Position numbers and translations under genes: made by a program
The notes under the pieces: generated by a model
Databases searched by the model: none
What the model saw: only the letters and a program-made list of their open reading frames with translations
Told to the model about the DNA's origin: nothing
From: Mycobacterium sp. D16Q14
Lineage (GTDB): Bacteria; Actinomycetota; Actinomycetes; Mycobacteriales; Mycobacteriaceae
Length of the DNA: 64,000 nucleotides
Direction of reading: 5' to 3'
Assembly (NCBI GenBank): GCA_002013415.1
Contig: MAEX01000008.1
Location: forward strand, 62,001-126,000
Part shown: positions 36,387 through 46,030 of the stretch, in pieces
How the letters are laid out: every line of letters begins with the position of its first letter
Numbering within the stretch: the stretch's first letter is position 1

Positions 36387-37037
36387 ATGACCTCCCTGAA
36401 TCTGTCAGCCGATGAAGTTCTGACCACCACCCGTTCGGTGCGCAAGCGCCTCGATTTCGACAGGCCCGTCGAACGTTCGGTCATCGAGGAATGTCTGAAC
36501 ATCGCGATGCAGGCGCCGACCGGTTCCAACCATCAGGGCTGGCACTTTGTCATCGTCGAGGACGCCGACAAGAAGAAGGCCATCGCCGACATCTACCGCG
36601 CGGGCTGGAACAAGTACGCCACCGGCCAGGGCCCCGAGTACGCCGAGGGCGACACCCGGGGGGAGCGACGCGACAAGGTGGTGGACTCGGCCGGCTACCT
36701 CGCCGAGAACTTCGAGCGGGCACCGCTGTTCCTGATTCCCTGCATCGAGGGGCGTCTCGACAACCTGCCTGTGGTCGGGGCGGCGTCCACCTGGGGATCG
36801 CTGCTGCCCGCGGTGTGGAGCTTCATGCTCGCCGCGCGTAACCGTGGTTTGGGATCGGCCTGGACGACGTTGCACCTGATGGACGACGGTGAGAAGCGCA
36901 CTGCCGACATCCTGGGCATCCCGTTCGACAAGGTCACCCAGGGCGGGCTGTTCCCCATCGCATACACCGTCGGTACCGACTTCCGGCTGGCCAAGCGTCA
37001 GCCGCTCTCGGACGTCCTGCACTGGGACACCTGGTGA
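36387..37037 (+). CDS. nitroreductase family protein (Rv3368c-like)
   Basis: A 216-residue FMN-binding nitroreductase-fold protein: [46 protein letters not shown] carries the FMN-binding Arg and Ser/Asn residues, and the C-terminal half has [33 protein letters not shown] and [18 protein letters not shown]. It probably reduces nitro or quinone compounds with NAD(P)H. ATG 36387 was chosen because the family begins close to it. The gene is divergent from the OYE gene and precedes folD by 19 bases. Confidence 0.88.
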   Translation: MTSLNLSADEVLTTTRSVRKRLDFDRPVERSVIEECLNIAMQAPTGSNHQGWHFVIVEDADKKKAIADIYRAGWNKYATGQGPEYAEGDTRGERRDKVVDSAGYLAENFERAPLFLIPCIEGRLDNLPVVGAASTWGSLLPAVWSFMLAARNRGLGSAWTTLHLMDDGEKRTADILGIPFDKVTQGGLFPIAYTVGTDFRLAKRQPLSDVLHWDTW

Positions 37038-37056
37038 CAGCTGGAATACTGAGCGT

Positions 37057-37902
37057 GTGACGGCGACTCGACTTGACGGTAAGGCCACCCGCGACGAGAT
37101 CTTTGTGGAGCTGGCCACGCGCGCCGCGGCGCTCACTGCGGCGGGCAGGACACCGGGCCTGGGCACCATCCTCGTCGGGGATGACCCGGGCTCGCAGGCC
37201 TATGTCCGCGGCAAGCACAACGACTGCGCCAAGGTGGGCATCAACTCGATCCGCCGCGATCTGCCGGCCGATATCGATCAGGCCACGCTGTGCGCGACCA
37301 TCGACGAGCTGAACGCCAACCCGGACTGCACCGGATACATCGTGCAGTTGCCGCTGCCCAAGCACCTCAACGAGAACGAGGCGCTGGAGCGCATCGACCC
37401 CGACAAGGACGCCGATGGTCTGCATCCGACGAACCTGGGCCGGCTGGTGCTGGGCAAGGAAGCACCGCTGCCCTGCACACCGCGCGGAATCGTGTATCTG
37501 CTGCGCCGCTACGACGTCAAGCTCGACGGTGCGCATGTCGTGGTGATCGGCCGTGGCGTCACGGTGGGCCGTCCGCTCGGGCTGCTGCTGACCCGGCGTT
37601 CGGAAAATGCGACGGTCACGCTGTGTCACACCGGAACTCGCGATCTGGCCGCACTGACCCGGCAGGCCGACATCGTCGTCGCCGCCGCCGGGGTGCCGCA
37701 TATGGTGACCGCCGACATGATCAAGCCGGGCGCCGCGGTGATGGATGTCGGCGTGAGTCGTGTCGACGACACGTTGACCGGCGATGTGGCGCCGGACGTC
37801 TGGGACGTCGCCGGATACGTCTCGCCCAATCCTGGTGGAGTCGGGCCGTTGACCCGAGCCTTCTTGCTCACCAACGTGATCGAGCGGGCGGAACGTTCGT
37901 GA
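37057..37902 (+). CDS. folD: bifunctional methylenetetrahydrofolate dehydrogenase/cyclohydrolase FolD
   Basis: A 281-residue FolD converting 5,10-methylene-THF to 10-formyl-THF. The signature segments are [29 protein letters not shown] (catalytic Tyr and Lys), [13 protein letters not shown], and [16 protein letters not shown], followed by the NADP site [17 protein letters not shown] and [17 protein letters not shown] at the end. The GTG start at 37057 matches the family; the open frame upstream is a shadow of the nitroreductase. The stop overlaps the GTG of the next gene (GTGA). Confidence 0.96.
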   Translation: MTATRLDGKATRDEIFVELATRAAALTAAGRTPGLGTILVGDDPGSQAYVRGKHNDCAKVGINSIRRDLPADIDQATLCATIDELNANPDCTGYIVQLPLPKHLNENEALERIDPDKDADGLHPTNLGRLVLGKEAPLPCTPRGIVYLLRRYDVKLDGAHVVVIGRGVTVGRPLGLLLTRRSENATVTLCHTGTRDLAALTRQADIVVAAAGVPHMVTADMIKPGAAVMDVGVSRVDDTLTGDVAPDVWDVAGYVSPNPGGVGPLTRAFLLTNVIERAERS

Positions 37903-38228
37903 CGGCCCTGCAGCCCGAGTCACGCGGTCTTCTCCCGGCGATACTTGACGCCATCCGCCGCTTCACCCGTCAGCAGTGGCCGATCCTGGCGGTGTCTGCG
38001 GTGTTCCTGGTGGCGCTGGGATTGGTGGTCGCCGACCGTTGGCGGCGCGGCGCGCTGGTCGTGGGAATCGCTGTGGGTGTGGCCGCAGCGCTGCGGCTGG
38101 TGCTTACCGACGAGACTGCGGGGTTATTGGCGGTACGCGGTAAGACCTTTGACGTCGGTGCCCTCGGCGCCGTAGCGGCGGTGATGGTTTATCTGGCGCT
38201 GACGATCGACCCGCTGGGCACCGGATAG
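37899..38228 (+). CDS. DUF3017 membrane protein
   Basis: A 109-residue protein with three transmembrane helices ([61 protein letters not shown]) matching the small DUF3017 proteins found downstream of folD in mycobacteria (Rv3355c). Function is unknown. GTG 37899 overlaps the folD stop, so translation is coupled. Confidence 0.85.
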   Translation: MTALQPESRGLLPAILDAIRRFTRQQWPILAVSAVFLVALGLVVADRWRRGALVVGIAVGVAAALRLVLTDETAGLLAVRGKTFDVGALGAVAAVMVYLALTIDPLGTG

Positions 38229-38232
38229 GCGC

Positions 38233-38901
38233 CTACTTGAGCAGCTGCACCGAGCGTGCAATGGAGTCGGCCTGCTCGCTGAGGAACTGTTCGGACGGCT
38301 CTCCGCTGGGACTGCCGGTGTTGCTCGTGGCGATCTGCCAACGCTGATCGCCCTGTCCGACAAACGCCACGTAGATCTTCGGCGTAGTGGCAACCGGCGG
38401 CTTGCCCTCTGTGGCAGGGGGCTTCTCCAGTTCCAGGCTGGCCGAGGCTCCGGGCAGGTTGGGGCCGTCCCATGAATCTCTTTTATCCGCAGTGACTTTC
38501 GACTTTCGGGTCTTGACGAAGGCGCTCACCGCGTCGGCGTTCGACGATGCCAACCAGTCCTTCACTTCGGGGGCGTCATCCGAAGGCGCCAACTTACGGA
38601 TGCGCACATACTGCGCGAACTCCGACGACTCCCACTTGGGCCGGACCTGGTAGGTGACCAGTCCCTTGTTGTCGTGCACCCCGTCGGAGAAGGCCACCCA
38701 GTCGTGCGGGACGGTGACGTAGATGCCCAGCTCCGGGATGAACTGCCGCGTGTGCCGTTCGGTGGGGGTGCTGCTGGTGGCGGATGCGGACTCATTCTTG
38801 GCGTCCGAAGACGATCCGTTGGATCCACAGCCGGCAAGTGTCGGGATCAGCAGTGTGGTGGTGACAAAGAGGGCTGCCAGCAGGCGGCGATCCGTACGCA
38901 C
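38233..38901 (-). CDS. putative lipoprotein
   Basis: A 222-residue lipoprotein with a basic N-terminus, a hydrophobic stretch (LLAALFVTTTLLIPT) and the lipobox LAGC at about residues 22-25, followed by a Ser-rich linker. The mature part has FIPELGIYVTVPHDWVAFSD and a C-terminal KIYVAFVGQGDQRWQIATSN, the general pattern of mycobacterial LpqN/LpqT-type lipoproteins, but I cannot assign it firmly. The start is GTG 38901. It converges with the DUF3017 gene, with only 4 bases between the stops. Confidence 0.8.
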   Translation of the reverse strand: MRTDRRLLAALFVTTTLLIPTLAGCGSNGSSSDAKNESASATSSTPTERHTRQFIPELGIYVTVPHDWVAFSDGVHDNKGLVTYQVRPKWESSEFAQYVRIRKLAPSDDAPEVKDWLASSNADAVSAFVKTRKSKVTADKRDSWDGPNLPGASASLELEKPPATEGKPPVATTPKIYVAFVGQGDQRWQIATSNTGSPSGEPSEQFLSEQADSIARSVQLLK

Positions 38902-38968
38902 GGGTACACCGTAGCGGCACCGGGCGGGTTCGTCTCTGTGAACCGGGGCACCCGATCCGGGGGTGCCC

Positions 38969-39703
38969 CTATTGGTTCAGGTTCGCCCGGATGCTCACGG
39001 TGACATAGGGCAGCGCCAGGCCCGTCGATTGTGCCAACGCCGGGTGGGTGGCCAGTAGCTCTCGTACCTGTTGCAGTGTCTTCTTTCGGGCGGCCTCGGG
39101 GGCGGTTATGCAGTAGCTGCGCGAGGCCACCATGTCCAGAAGTGCTTGCGGCGTAAGGTAACTCGTCCACTCGACCTGGTGTCGCTCTTGCCCGGTGAAC
39201 GGTGCGGGCAGGCTGACGGCGTGGTTGAACGGATCGTTCTCGCTGCCGATGATTTTGCCGAGATTGGCGACCCAGCCCAGCCGTTCATCGCGGGTGTTCC
39301 ACACCAGCCCCAGTCGGCCGCCGGGGCGCAGCACACGAGCGACTTCGGGAATGGCACGTTCGGGATCCACCCAGTGCCAGGCCTGCGCCACCAATACCGC
39401 ATCCACACTGTTGTCCGGCAGCGGAATCTCCTCGGCGGAACCCAGTAGCGCTGGGGTATCGGGGAGCGAGTTGCTCAGCACCTCAAGCATTTCGGCGAGG
39501 GGATCCACCGCGACCACGTTGAGTCCGCGCTCCACCAGGCGGGTGGTCAGCTTCCCGGTGCCGGCACCCAGATCCAGGACGTCGTGTGCTCCGGCCGGCA
39601 GTAGCCAGTCGATGGCCTCGGGTGGGTAGGAGGGGCGGCCCCGCTCGTAGGCCGCAGCCTGGGAACCGAACGACAGCGATGGCTCTGCGTGTGCGTCCGG
39701 CAT
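38969..39703 (-). CDS. class I SAM-dependent methyltransferase (Rv3342-like)
   Basis: A 244-residue methyltransferase. The SAM motif I is HDVLDLGAGTGKLTTRL, motif II includes VVAVDPLAEMLEVL, and the later AQAWHWVDPERAIPEVARVLRPGGRLGLVWNTRDE is typical of methyltransf_11 proteins. The start is ATG 39703, preceded by GAGGAGCG. It is the third gene of the metY-metX operon, 19 bases after metX. The substrate is unknown, but the operon context means it is controlled with methionine, the source of its cofactor. Confidence 0.88.
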   Translation of the reverse strand: MPDAHAEPSLSFGSQAAAYERGRPSYPPEAIDWLLPAGAHDVLDLGAGTGKLTTRLVERGLNVVAVDPLAEMLEVLSNSLPDTPALLGSAEEIPLPDNSVDAVLVAQAWHWVDPERAIPEVARVLRPGGRLGLVWNTRDERLGWVANLGKIIGSENDPFNHAVSLPAPFTGQERHQVEWTSYLTPQALLDMVASRSYCITAPEAARKKTLQQVRELLATHPALAQSTGLALPYVTVSIRANLNQ

Positions 39704-39722
39704 TCGCGCTCCTCGGGTTCCG

Positions 39723-40910
39723 TTACGAAGCCTGTGTTGACTTGGACAGGGCGAGTGTTTCCCGCACCAGCTCGCTCACCGCGTCGAACTCGATGAGGAA
39801 CGCGTCGTGGCCGTGCACCGATTCCACCACCCGCAAGCCGGTACAACCGGGCAGCAGGTCCGCTAATTCCGCCTGCAGCCGTAGCGGGTACAGCCGGTCG
39901 GACGTGATGCCGCCGACGACGACGGGGACAGGGCAGCCGCGCAGCGCCTTCTCCACGCCGCCACGGCTCCGCCCGACGTCGTGCCGGTTGAGTGCCTCGG
40001 TCAAGATGACGTAGCTGCCGGCGTCGAAGCGCCGAACGAACTTGTCGCCCTGATGTTCGAGGTAGCTCTGCACCGCGTATCGGCCACCGGCCCACGGATC
40101 CTCGGGCCCGTCCGGGCCGACCTGGGGATCGTTGCCAAACCTGGTGTCCAGCTCGACCTCGCCGCGATAGGTCAGATGTGCGATGCGCCGGGCGAGGTTC
40201 AGTCCCTTTTCGGGGGCGCGTCCGCTGCCGTGGTAGTCGCCACCCATCCAGTCCGGATCGGACTGGATGGCGGCGATCTGCGTGTTCTGGGTGCCGATCT
40301 GATCGCCGGTGGCACGGGCGCCGACTGCCAGCACCAGCGCCGCACGCACCGAATCCGGTTGCATGACAGCCCATTCCAGTGCGCGCGCGCCACCCATCGA
40401 TCCGCCGACGACGGCGGCGATCTCGGTGATCCCGAATTGTGCGAGTGCGGCGATGTCGGCATTCACCTGATCGCGCACCGACACCTCGGGGAACCGCGAG
40501 CCCCAGGGCTTTCCGTCCTCGGCAAGGGAAGTCGGGCCGGTTGTGCCACGGCAGCCGCCCAGCACGTTGGTGGCGACCGCACACCACTGGTCGGTGTCGA
40601 TCGCTGCACCCGGGCCGATGATTCCTTCCCACCAGCCGCCGGTGATGTGGTCGGGACCGGCGGTTCCGACCACATGTGAGTCGGCGGTGAGCGCATGGCA
40701 GACGAAGACGACGTTATCGCGGCGCGGCGAGAGCTCTCCCCAGCTCTGTACCGCCACGGTCACGTCGTCGATGACAGCGCCACTTTCCAGCGTGATCGAA
40801 CCTATTGGTACATAGGCGATCTCATCGCCCTGGGGCAGGGCGATGCATGACGCGGGAAGCTGCTGGTCGGCGGATGAGCCGCTTGCGCGAAGATCGTCGG
40901 TCAAGGTCAC
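39723..40910 (-). CDS. metX: homoserine O-acetyltransferase MetX
   Basis: MetX makes O-acetyl-L-homoserine from homoserine and acetyl-CoA. The 395-residue alpha/beta-hydrolase-fold protein has [14 protein letters not shown] with the nucleophile Ser, [28 protein letters not shown] upstream of it, and a C-terminal [10 protein letters not shown] with the catalytic His and nearby Asp. GTG 40910 overlaps the metY stop (GTGA), so metY, metX and the methyltransferase form one operon under the SAM-IV leader. M. tuberculosis names it metA/metX (Rv3341). Confidence 0.95.
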   Translation of the reverse strand: MTLTDDLRASGSSADQQLPASCIALPQGDEIAYVPIGSITLESGAVIDDVTVAVQSWGELSPRRDNVVFVCHALTADSHVVGTAGPDHITGGWWEGIIGPGAAIDTDQWCAVATNVLGGCRGTTGPTSLAEDGKPWGSRFPEVSVRDQVNADIAALAQFGITEIAAVVGGSMGGARALEWAVMQPDSVRAALVLAVGARATGDQIGTQNTQIAAIQSDPDWMGGDYHGSGRAPEKGLNLARRIAHLTYRGEVELDTRFGNDPQVGPDGPEDPWAGGRYAVQSYLEHQGDKFVRRFDAGSYVILTEALNRHDVGRSRGGVEKALRGCPVPVVVGGITSDRLYPLRLQAELADLLPGCTGLRVVESVHGHDAFLIEFDAVSELVRETLALSKSTQAS

Positions 40911-42235
40911 GATGATGCCACCGCCGCGGCCTGTTCGAGTCGCCGCACCGCGGCGAATCCGCTGTCCAGATCGGCCAGGATGTCGTCGATGCCCTCGATG
41001 CCGACCGCCAAGCGGACCAGTCCCGGCGTAACACCGGAGGCCACCTGTTCGGCGGGTGCGAGCTGCGCGTGCGTCGTCGTCGCGGGGTGGATCACGAGCG
41101 ATCGCACGTCACCGATGTTGGCGACCTGGCTGTGCAAGGTCAGCGAATCGATGAAGGTGGTGGCCGCCTCAGCGCCGCCGTCCAGCTCGAAGGCGAGTAC
41201 GGCGCCGGCACCCTTGGGGGCCAGCTCTTTCGCGCGTTCGTGCCAGGGGGAGGTGGGCAGCCCGGCGTAGTTGACGTGGGTGACCCCCGGCTGGGCGACG
41301 AGGTAATTAGCGACGCGTTCCGCATTTTCTACATGGCGCTGCACGCGCAGGCTCAACGTCTCCAGGCCCTGGGCGATGAGGAACGCGTTGAACGGCGAGA
41401 TGGCGGGGCCGAGGTCGCGCAGTAGCTGCACGCGGGCCTTGAGTGCGTAAGCCGGTGCGCCCAGGTCGGCGAAGACCACGCCGTGGTAGCTCGGGTCTGG
41501 CGTGGTGAATCCGGGGTGGCGGCCCTGTGTCCAATCGAAGGTGCCGCCGTCGATGATCACCCCGCCGATCGCATTACCGTGTCCACCAAGGTATTTGGTG
41601 GCCGAGTGCACCACGATGTCGGCGCCGTGCGTCAGCGGCTGAATCAAATACGGCGTGGCGACGGTGTTATCGACGATGAGGGGGACGCCTGCCGCGTGCG
41701 CGATCTCCGAAATGCCGGGAATATCGAGAATGTCGTTCTGCGGGTTGGAGATCGACTCGGCGAAGAGTGCCTTGGTCTGCGGGGTGATGGCCCGGCGCCA
41801 GGACTCCAGATCGTCGGGATCCTCGACGAAGGTGGTCGTGACGCCCAGACGCGGCAACGTGTAGTGCAGCAGGTTGTAGGTGCCGCCGTACAGGCGCGGG
41901 CTGGACACGATGTTGTCGCCGGCCTGCGCGATGTTGAGGATGGCCAAGGTTGCGGCTGCCTGTCCGGACGCCAGCAGCAGCGCCGCCACACCGCCCTCGA
42001 GGGCGGCGATGCGCTGCTCCACGACGTCTTGGGTCGGGTTGCCGATGCGCGTGTAAATGTTGCCCTCTTCGGACAGGCCGAACAGCGCCGCCGCGTGTGC
42101 GGTGTCGTTGAAGACGTACGACGTGGTCTGGTAGATCGGCAGAGCCCGGGCGTTGGTTGCCGCATCGGGGGACTGGCCCGCGTGGATCTGCTTGGTCTCA
42201 AACGCCCACTGGGCGGTGGGATCGATATCGGTCAT
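40907..42235 (-). CDS. metY: O-acetylhomoserine sulfhydrylase MetY (metC)
   Basis: A 442-residue PLP enzyme that forms homocysteine from O-acetylhomoserine and sulfide. The PLP Lys is in [11 protein letters not shown], with [34 protein letters not shown] and [19 protein letters not shown] before it, the usual Cys/Met metabolism PLP-family order. ATG 42235 is preceded by a strong GGAGG; the frame is open 22 codons upstream only as leader sequence. It opens the metY-metX-methyltransferase operon and follows a SAM-IV riboswitch and a Cys-rich short ORF. Confidence 0.95.
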   Translation of the reverse strand: MTDIDPTAQWAFETKQIHAGQSPDAATNARALPIYQTTSYVFNDTAHAAALFGLSEEGNIYTRIGNPTQDVVEQRIAALEGGVAALLLASGQAAATLAILNIAQAGDNIVSSPRLYGGTYNLLHYTLPRLGVTTTFVEDPDDLESWRRAITPQTKALFAESISNPQNDILDIPGISEIAHAAGVPLIVDNTVATPYLIQPLTHGADIVVHSATKYLGGHGNAIGGVIIDGGTFDWTQGRHPGFTTPDPSYHGVVFADLGAPAYALKARVQLLRDLGPAISPFNAFLIAQGLETLSLRVQRHVENAERVANYLVAQPGVTHVNYAGLPTSPWHERAKELAPKGAGAVLAFELDGGAEAATTFIDSLTLHSQVANIGDVRSLVIHPATTTHAQLAPAEQVASGVTPGLVRLAVGIEGIDDILADLDSGFAAVRRLEQAAAVASS

Positions 42236-42270
42236 GGAAACCTCCTGGTGGTCGGTGCGGGGCTGGCGGT

Positions 42271-42342
42271 TTAGAGCATGCGACAGCGACAACAACGACA
42301 ACAGGTATGCAGGGATTCACCCCCGGGGGACAAATACTTCAT
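42271..42342 (-). CDS. Cys-rich leader peptide (23 codons) upstream of metY
   Basis: Starting at ATG 42342, just downstream of the SAM-IV aptamer, a 23-residue ORF begins MKYLSPGGESLHT and then has the run C-C-R-C-C-R-C-R before M-L and a TAA stop at 42271. Five of eight codons in the run (42280-42303) are TGT cysteine codons. An AGACAGG lies about ten bases before the ATG. The stop is 35 bases upstream of metY. Cys-codon-rich short ORFs are known in mycobacteria as cysteine-responsive attenuators before sulfur genes, so ribosome stalling here could sense cysteine. The frame and position are seen directly; the regulatory role is inference. Confidence 0.65.
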   Translation of the reverse strand: MKYLSPGGESLHTCCRCCRCRML

Positions 42343-42369
42343 CGGGCCAACCTGTCTTCTCGGGGCCCG
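42343..42369 (-). promoter_or_regulatory. hairpin between riboswitch and leader peptide start
   Basis: On the minus strand CGGGCC and GGCCCG pair with a 15-base loop, and the right arm ends directly before the ATG of the Cys-rich leader ORF. The hairpin loop contains the AGACAGG that could serve as its ribosome site. It may be part of the riboswitch expression platform and control access to the leader. Confidence 0.4.
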
Positions 42370-42375
42370 CCATCG

Positions 42376-42512
42376 GACCCGCGCTTGCCGTGTGGCCGAC
42401 TGTCCTTTCATAACCCAGTCGGCTACTCAACCTGGTCATCACCCGGGGCACCCCACCGCGGTTGGAGGGTTGCCGACCAGCGAGCCGGGGCTTGACGCTG
42501 GTGCTCATGACC
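42376..42512 (-). promoter_or_regulatory. SAM-IV riboswitch in the metY leader
   Basis: The minus-strand sequence closely follows the M. tuberculosis SAM-IV aptamer: it begins GGTCATGAGCACCAGCG, contains the conserved GGCAACCCTCCAACCGCGGT and GGGTGATGACCAGGTTGAG core, and ends GGCAAGCGCGGGTC. The arms GGTCATGAG and the internal GGTGATGACC segment provide the P1/pseudoknot-forming pieces. A variable stem is longer than in M. tuberculosis. SAM-IV riboswitches bind S-adenosylmethionine and turn down sulfur-metabolism operons in actinomycetes. The aptamer ends about 140 bases before metY, leaving room for the Cys-rich ORF. Confidence 0.95.
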
Positions 42513-42519
42513 AGTGAGA

Positions 42520-42525
42520 AGCCTA
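42520..42525 (-). promoter_or_regulatory. candidate -10 element for the met operon
   Basis: On the minus strand TAGGCT fits the mycobacterial -10 pattern TANNNT and lies 7 bases upstream of the first base of the SAM-IV aptamer, a spacing that would start transcription at the riboswitch. No clear -35 is seen. Confidence 0.4.
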
Positions 42526-42726
42526 TCGCAATTCACCGAATGGTTGCCACCAGGTATGCCAGGCGCCACTCGACGGTGCTGGGGAAGCCGCGATGGGAGC
42601 GCAATCACAGGCCGTCCGCCCGCCTAGGCTCGGAGACGACGTGATACTGAATAGGACGAGCCTGGCGACCCACCGGTCGCCAGATCTACCTCAGATTCTG
42701 ACCGACCAACGACGCCGGGAGTGACC

Positions 42727-44964
42727 ATGAGTGCGCAGCAGCCAACCATCATCTACACGCTGACAGACGAGGCGCCGCTACTCGCGACGTACTCCTTCTT
42801 GCCGATCATCCGGGCCTTCGCCGGGCCGGCAGGTATCGACGTCCAAACCACCGATATTTCCGTTGCCGCGCGCATCCTCTCCGAGTTCTCCGACTACCTT
42901 CCCGAAGACCAGCGGGTTCCGGACAACCTGGCCGAGCTGGGCCGCCTGACGCAGTTGCCGGAGACGAACATCATCAAGCTGCCGAACGTCAGCGCGTCGG
43001 TGCCGCAGCTGCTGGCCGCCATCAAGGAACTGCAGGGCAAGGGCTACAAGCTGCCCGACTACCCAGAAGACCCGCAGAACGACGAAGAGAAGGACATCTT
43101 GGCGCGGTACACCAAGTGTCTCGGCAGTGCCGTGAACCCCGTTCTGCGCGAAGGCAACTCGGACCGTCGTGCGCCGCGTGCGGTGAAGGAGTACGCGCGC
43201 AAGCACCCGCACAGCATGGGCGAGTGGTCGCAGGCGTCGCGCACCCACGTCGCGACCATGAAGGAAGGCGACTTCTACCACGGTGAGAAGTCGTTGACGC
43301 TGGATCGCGCCCGCAAGGTGAAGATGGTGCTCACGACGGCGACGGGCGAGGCCACAGTGCTCAAGGCCGAGGTGAAGCTGGGCGAGGGCGACATCATCGA
43401 CAGCATGTTCATGAGCAAGAAGGCGCTCTGCGCCTTCTATGAAGAGCAGATCGAGGATGCGTACAAGACCGGCGTGATGCTCTCTCTGCACGTCAAGGCC
43501 ACCATGATGCGGGTCAGTCACCCCATCGTTTTCGGACACGCGGTGAAGATCTTCTACAAGGATGCCTTCGCCAAGCACCAGGCGCTGTTCGACGAGCTGG
43601 GCGTGAACGTCAACAACGGCATGTCCGACCTTTACAGCAAGATCGAGGCGCTGCCCGCCTCGCAGCATGAGGAGATCATCCGCGACCTGCATGCCTGCCA
43701 CGAGCACCGCCCCGAACTGGCCATGGTGGATTCGGCCAAGGGCATCTCGAACTTCCACTCGCCCAGCGACGTGATCGTGGACGCTTCCATGCCCGCCATG
43801 ATCCGGGCCGGCGGAAAGATGTACGGCGCGGACGGCAAGCTCAAGGACACCAAGGCCGTCAACCCCGAGTCGACCTTCTCGCGGATTTACCAGGAGATGA
43901 TCAACTTCTGCAAGACCCACGGCCAGTTCGACCCGACCACCATGGGCACCGTGCCCAATGTCGGTCTCATGGCACAGAAGGCCGAGGAGTACGGCAGTCA
44001 CGACAAGACGTTCGAGATCACCGAGGCCGGTGTCGCCGACATCGTCGACATCGACACCGGCGAGGTGCTGCTGAGCCAGAACGTGGAGGCTGGCGATATC
44101 TGGCGCATGCCGGTCGTCACCGATGCCGCGATCCGGGACTGGGTGAAGCTGGCCGTCACCCGCGCGCGGGAATCCGGAATGACCGTGGTGTTCTGGCTGG
44201 ACACCGAGCGTCCGCACGAGAACGAGCTGCGCAAGAAGGTCAAGACCTACCTCAAGGATCACGACACCGAGGGCCTCGAGATCCAGATCATGCCGCAGGT
44301 GTGGGCCATTCGGTACACCATGGAACGGGTGATCCGCGGGCTGGATACGATCTCGGCGACCGGCAACATCCTGCGCGATTACCTGACCGACCTGTTCCCG
44401 ATTCTGGAGCTGGGCACCAGCGCCAAGATGCTCTCCATCGTGCCGCTGATGGCCGGTGGCGGGTTGTACGAGACCGGGGCCGGTGGTTCGGCGCCCAAGC
44501 ACGTCAGCCAGCTGGTCGAGGAGAACCACCTGCGGTGGGATTCACTCGGCGAGTTCCTGGCGTTGGCCGTGAGCCTGGAGGACCTGGGTATCAAGACCGG
44601 GAACCCGCGGGCCAAGATCCTGGCCACCACGCTGGATGCCGCGACCGGGAAGCTGCTGGAGAACGACAAGAGCCCGTCACGCAAGGCTGGTGAGCTCGAC
44701 AACCGCGGCAGCCAGTTCTACCTGGCTCTGTACTGGGCGGCCGAGCTTGCCGCGCAGACCGAGGACGTTGAGCTGGCCGAGCTGTTCGCGCCGCTGGCCA
44801 AGCAATTGGTCGAGAACGAGGATGCGATCGTGGCGGAACTTGCCGCGGTGCAGGGCAGCCCTGCCGATATCGGTGGCTACTACCAGCCGGACGCCGCGAA
44901 GACCACTGCGGTGATGCGGCCGAGCCAGACCTTCAACGCCGCCTTGGCATCCGTCGAGGTGTAG
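42727..44964 (+). CDS. icd2: monomeric NADP-dependent isocitrate dehydrogenase
   Basis: A 745-residue monomeric IDH, converting isocitrate to 2-oxoglutarate with NADP+. Family hallmarks include [16 protein letters not shown] at the N-terminus, [51 protein letters not shown] and the [21 protein letters not shown] and [23 protein letters not shown] substrate/cofactor segments. Length is normal for this class, about twice the dimeric enzyme. ATG 42727 is preceded by GGGAG at 5 bases; the nominal GTG at 42721 overlaps that site. It is divergent from the met operon. Confidence 0.96.
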   Translation: MSAQQPTIIYTLTDEAPLLATYSFLPIIRAFAGPAGIDVQTTDISVAARILSEFSDYLPEDQRVPDNLAELGRLTQLPETNIIKLPNVSASVPQLLAAIKELQGKGYKLPDYPEDPQNDEEKDILARYTKCLGSAVNPVLREGNSDRRAPRAVKEYARKHPHSMGEWSQASRTHVATMKEGDFYHGEKSLTLDRARKVKMVLTTATGEATVLKAEVKLGEGDIIDSMFMSKKALCAFYEEQIEDAYKTGVMLSLHVKATMMRVSHPIVFGHAVKIFYKDAFAKHQALFDELGVNVNNGMSDLYSKIEALPASQHEEIIRDLHACHEHRPELAMVDSAKGISNFHSPSDVIVDASMPAMIRAGGKMYGADGKLKDTKAVNPESTFSRIYQEMINFCKTHGQFDPTTMGTVPNVGLMAQKAEEYGSHDKTFEITEAGVADIVDIDTGEVLLSQNVEAGDIWRMPVVTDAAIRDWVKLAVTRARESGMTVVFWLDTERPHENELRKKVKTYLKDHDTEGLEIQIMPQVWAIRYTMERVIRGLDTISATGNILRDYLTDLFPILELGTSAKMLSIVPLMAGGGLYETGAGGSAPKHVSQLVEENHLRWDSLGEFLALAVSLEDLGIKTGNPRAKILATTLDAATGKLLENDKSPSRKAGELDNRGSQFYLALYWAAELAAQTEDVELAELFAPLAKQLVENEDAIVAELAAVQGSPADIGGYYQPDAAKTTAVMRPSQTFNAALASVEV

Positions 44965-44974
44965 CTCGATGCGT

Positions 44975-45030
44975 CGAGTGTGAAACCTGGGCGGTGAATC
45001 AGCCGAAACTCCGCCACAGGTTCACACTCG
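44975..45030. terminator. bidirectional terminator between icd2 and convergent hydrolase
   Basis: Arms CGAGTGTGAAACCTG and CAGGTTCACACTCG pair with a single bulged base and continue with a GGCGG/CCGCC inner stem. The structure sits between two convergent genes. Confidence 0.7.
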
Positions 45031-45039
45031 GCGACATGC

Positions 45040-45918
45040 CTAGCCGACGTCGGAGGCTGTGGCGCGCTTGGCGGCGACCAGCGGGTCGATCAGATCGGTG
45101 ATCACCTCGGTGACCTGACCCGGGGCCTCGAGCATGGGCACGTGACCCATGCCCGCCAGGGTGATCCGTCGTGCGTCGGCGGGCAGGCCCTGGCTGATGA
45201 GCTTCCCGAACCGGCCCGGAGGCACGATCTCGTCCTTCTCACACAGCACCAGCTGGGCCGGTACCGAGATGGTGTTCAGGTTCTGCAGGCCCGGCGCCGG
45301 CAGAATCGACGTCAACGACGCGAAGTACGCGGGGCAGTGCGTGATGTCCTCGAAGATGCTGTGGAAGTCAGGAAGGCTCAGCGCCTCGGCCTCTCCGCAC
45401 AGCGCGCGGGCGGTGGCGAACTTGACGAACGGCAGGCCCGCCGCGCGGCGGCCCAACAGCCGAGAGAACGCCAGCCAGGGGAGCATGGCCGCGAACTTCA
45501 CCACGATCTCCGCCTTCAGTGGTGAGTACTTGGTCCAGCCGCCCGCCGGCGCGATGGCCGTGACACTGCGGGCACGGCCACGCAATGCCAGGCCCAGAGC
45601 GATCCAGCCACCCAGCGAGTTTCCTACCAGATGCGCTGTCTCCCAGCCCTTCTGGTCCATGATCTGTTCGACCTGATCCAGGTACACATCGACCGAGCGC
45701 TGCGACAGCGGAGGCAGCGGGGGCATTGGTCCACCGCCGTTGTGTCCGGGGTAGGTGGGCGCGAACACCTCATACCCAGCATCGGCGAGCTGCTCGGCCA
45801 CGGTCTCCCAGACCGACTGCGACAGCATGAACGGATGCAGCAGCAGAACCGGCTCGCCCTCACCCATCTCGATGGGTGCCCGCCTGCTCGACGGCTTCGA
45901 CAAAATGGCTTCCAGCAT
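45040..45918 (-). CDS. alpha/beta hydrolase
   Basis: A 292-residue alpha/beta hydrolase: VLLLHPFMLSQSVWETVAEQL (oxyanion strand), GNSLGGWIALGLAL with the nucleophile Ser at about residue 100, VPAQLVLCEKDEIVPPG with the acid residue, and MGHVPMLEAPGQV with the catalytic His. ATG 45918 follows a strong GGAGGACC. A hydrolase lies at this place in M. tuberculosis too (Rv3338 region). It may be regulated from the palindrome-rich intergenic stretch before xth. Substrate unknown. Confidence 0.88.
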   Translation of the reverse strand: MLEAILSKPSSRRAPIEMGEGEPVLLLHPFMLSQSVWETVAEQLADAGYEVFAPTYPGHNGGGPMPPLPPLSQRSVDVYLDQVEQIMDQKGWETAHLVGNSLGGWIALGLALRGRARSVTAIAPAGGWTKYSPLKAEIVVKFAAMLPWLAFSRLLGRRAAGLPFVKFATARALCGEAEALSLPDFHSIFEDITHCPAYFASLTSILPAPGLQNLNTISVPAQLVLCEKDEIVPPGRFGKLISQGLPADARRITLAGMGHVPMLEAPGQVTEVITDLIDPLVAAKRATASDVG

Positions 45919-46030
45919 GCGGTCCTCCTAGTGCGCCAACGTCGGCGTTGACATTAGTGTCTGTTGCGTCAACTTACCGTGCCCCGTGGTGCTCATCACT
46001 GTCACACCACTCGACTATCGTCGGCGACCG

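Noticed and set aside
42236..42301. An N-terminal extension of metY starting at TTG 42301
   Set aside because: It overlaps the Cys-rich leader and its SD region; the GGAGG before ATG 42235 decides the start.
42778..44529. A 583-codon minus-strand frame opposite icd2
   Set aside because: Shadow of a long conserved enzyme gene; Leu/Val/His-rich without motifs.
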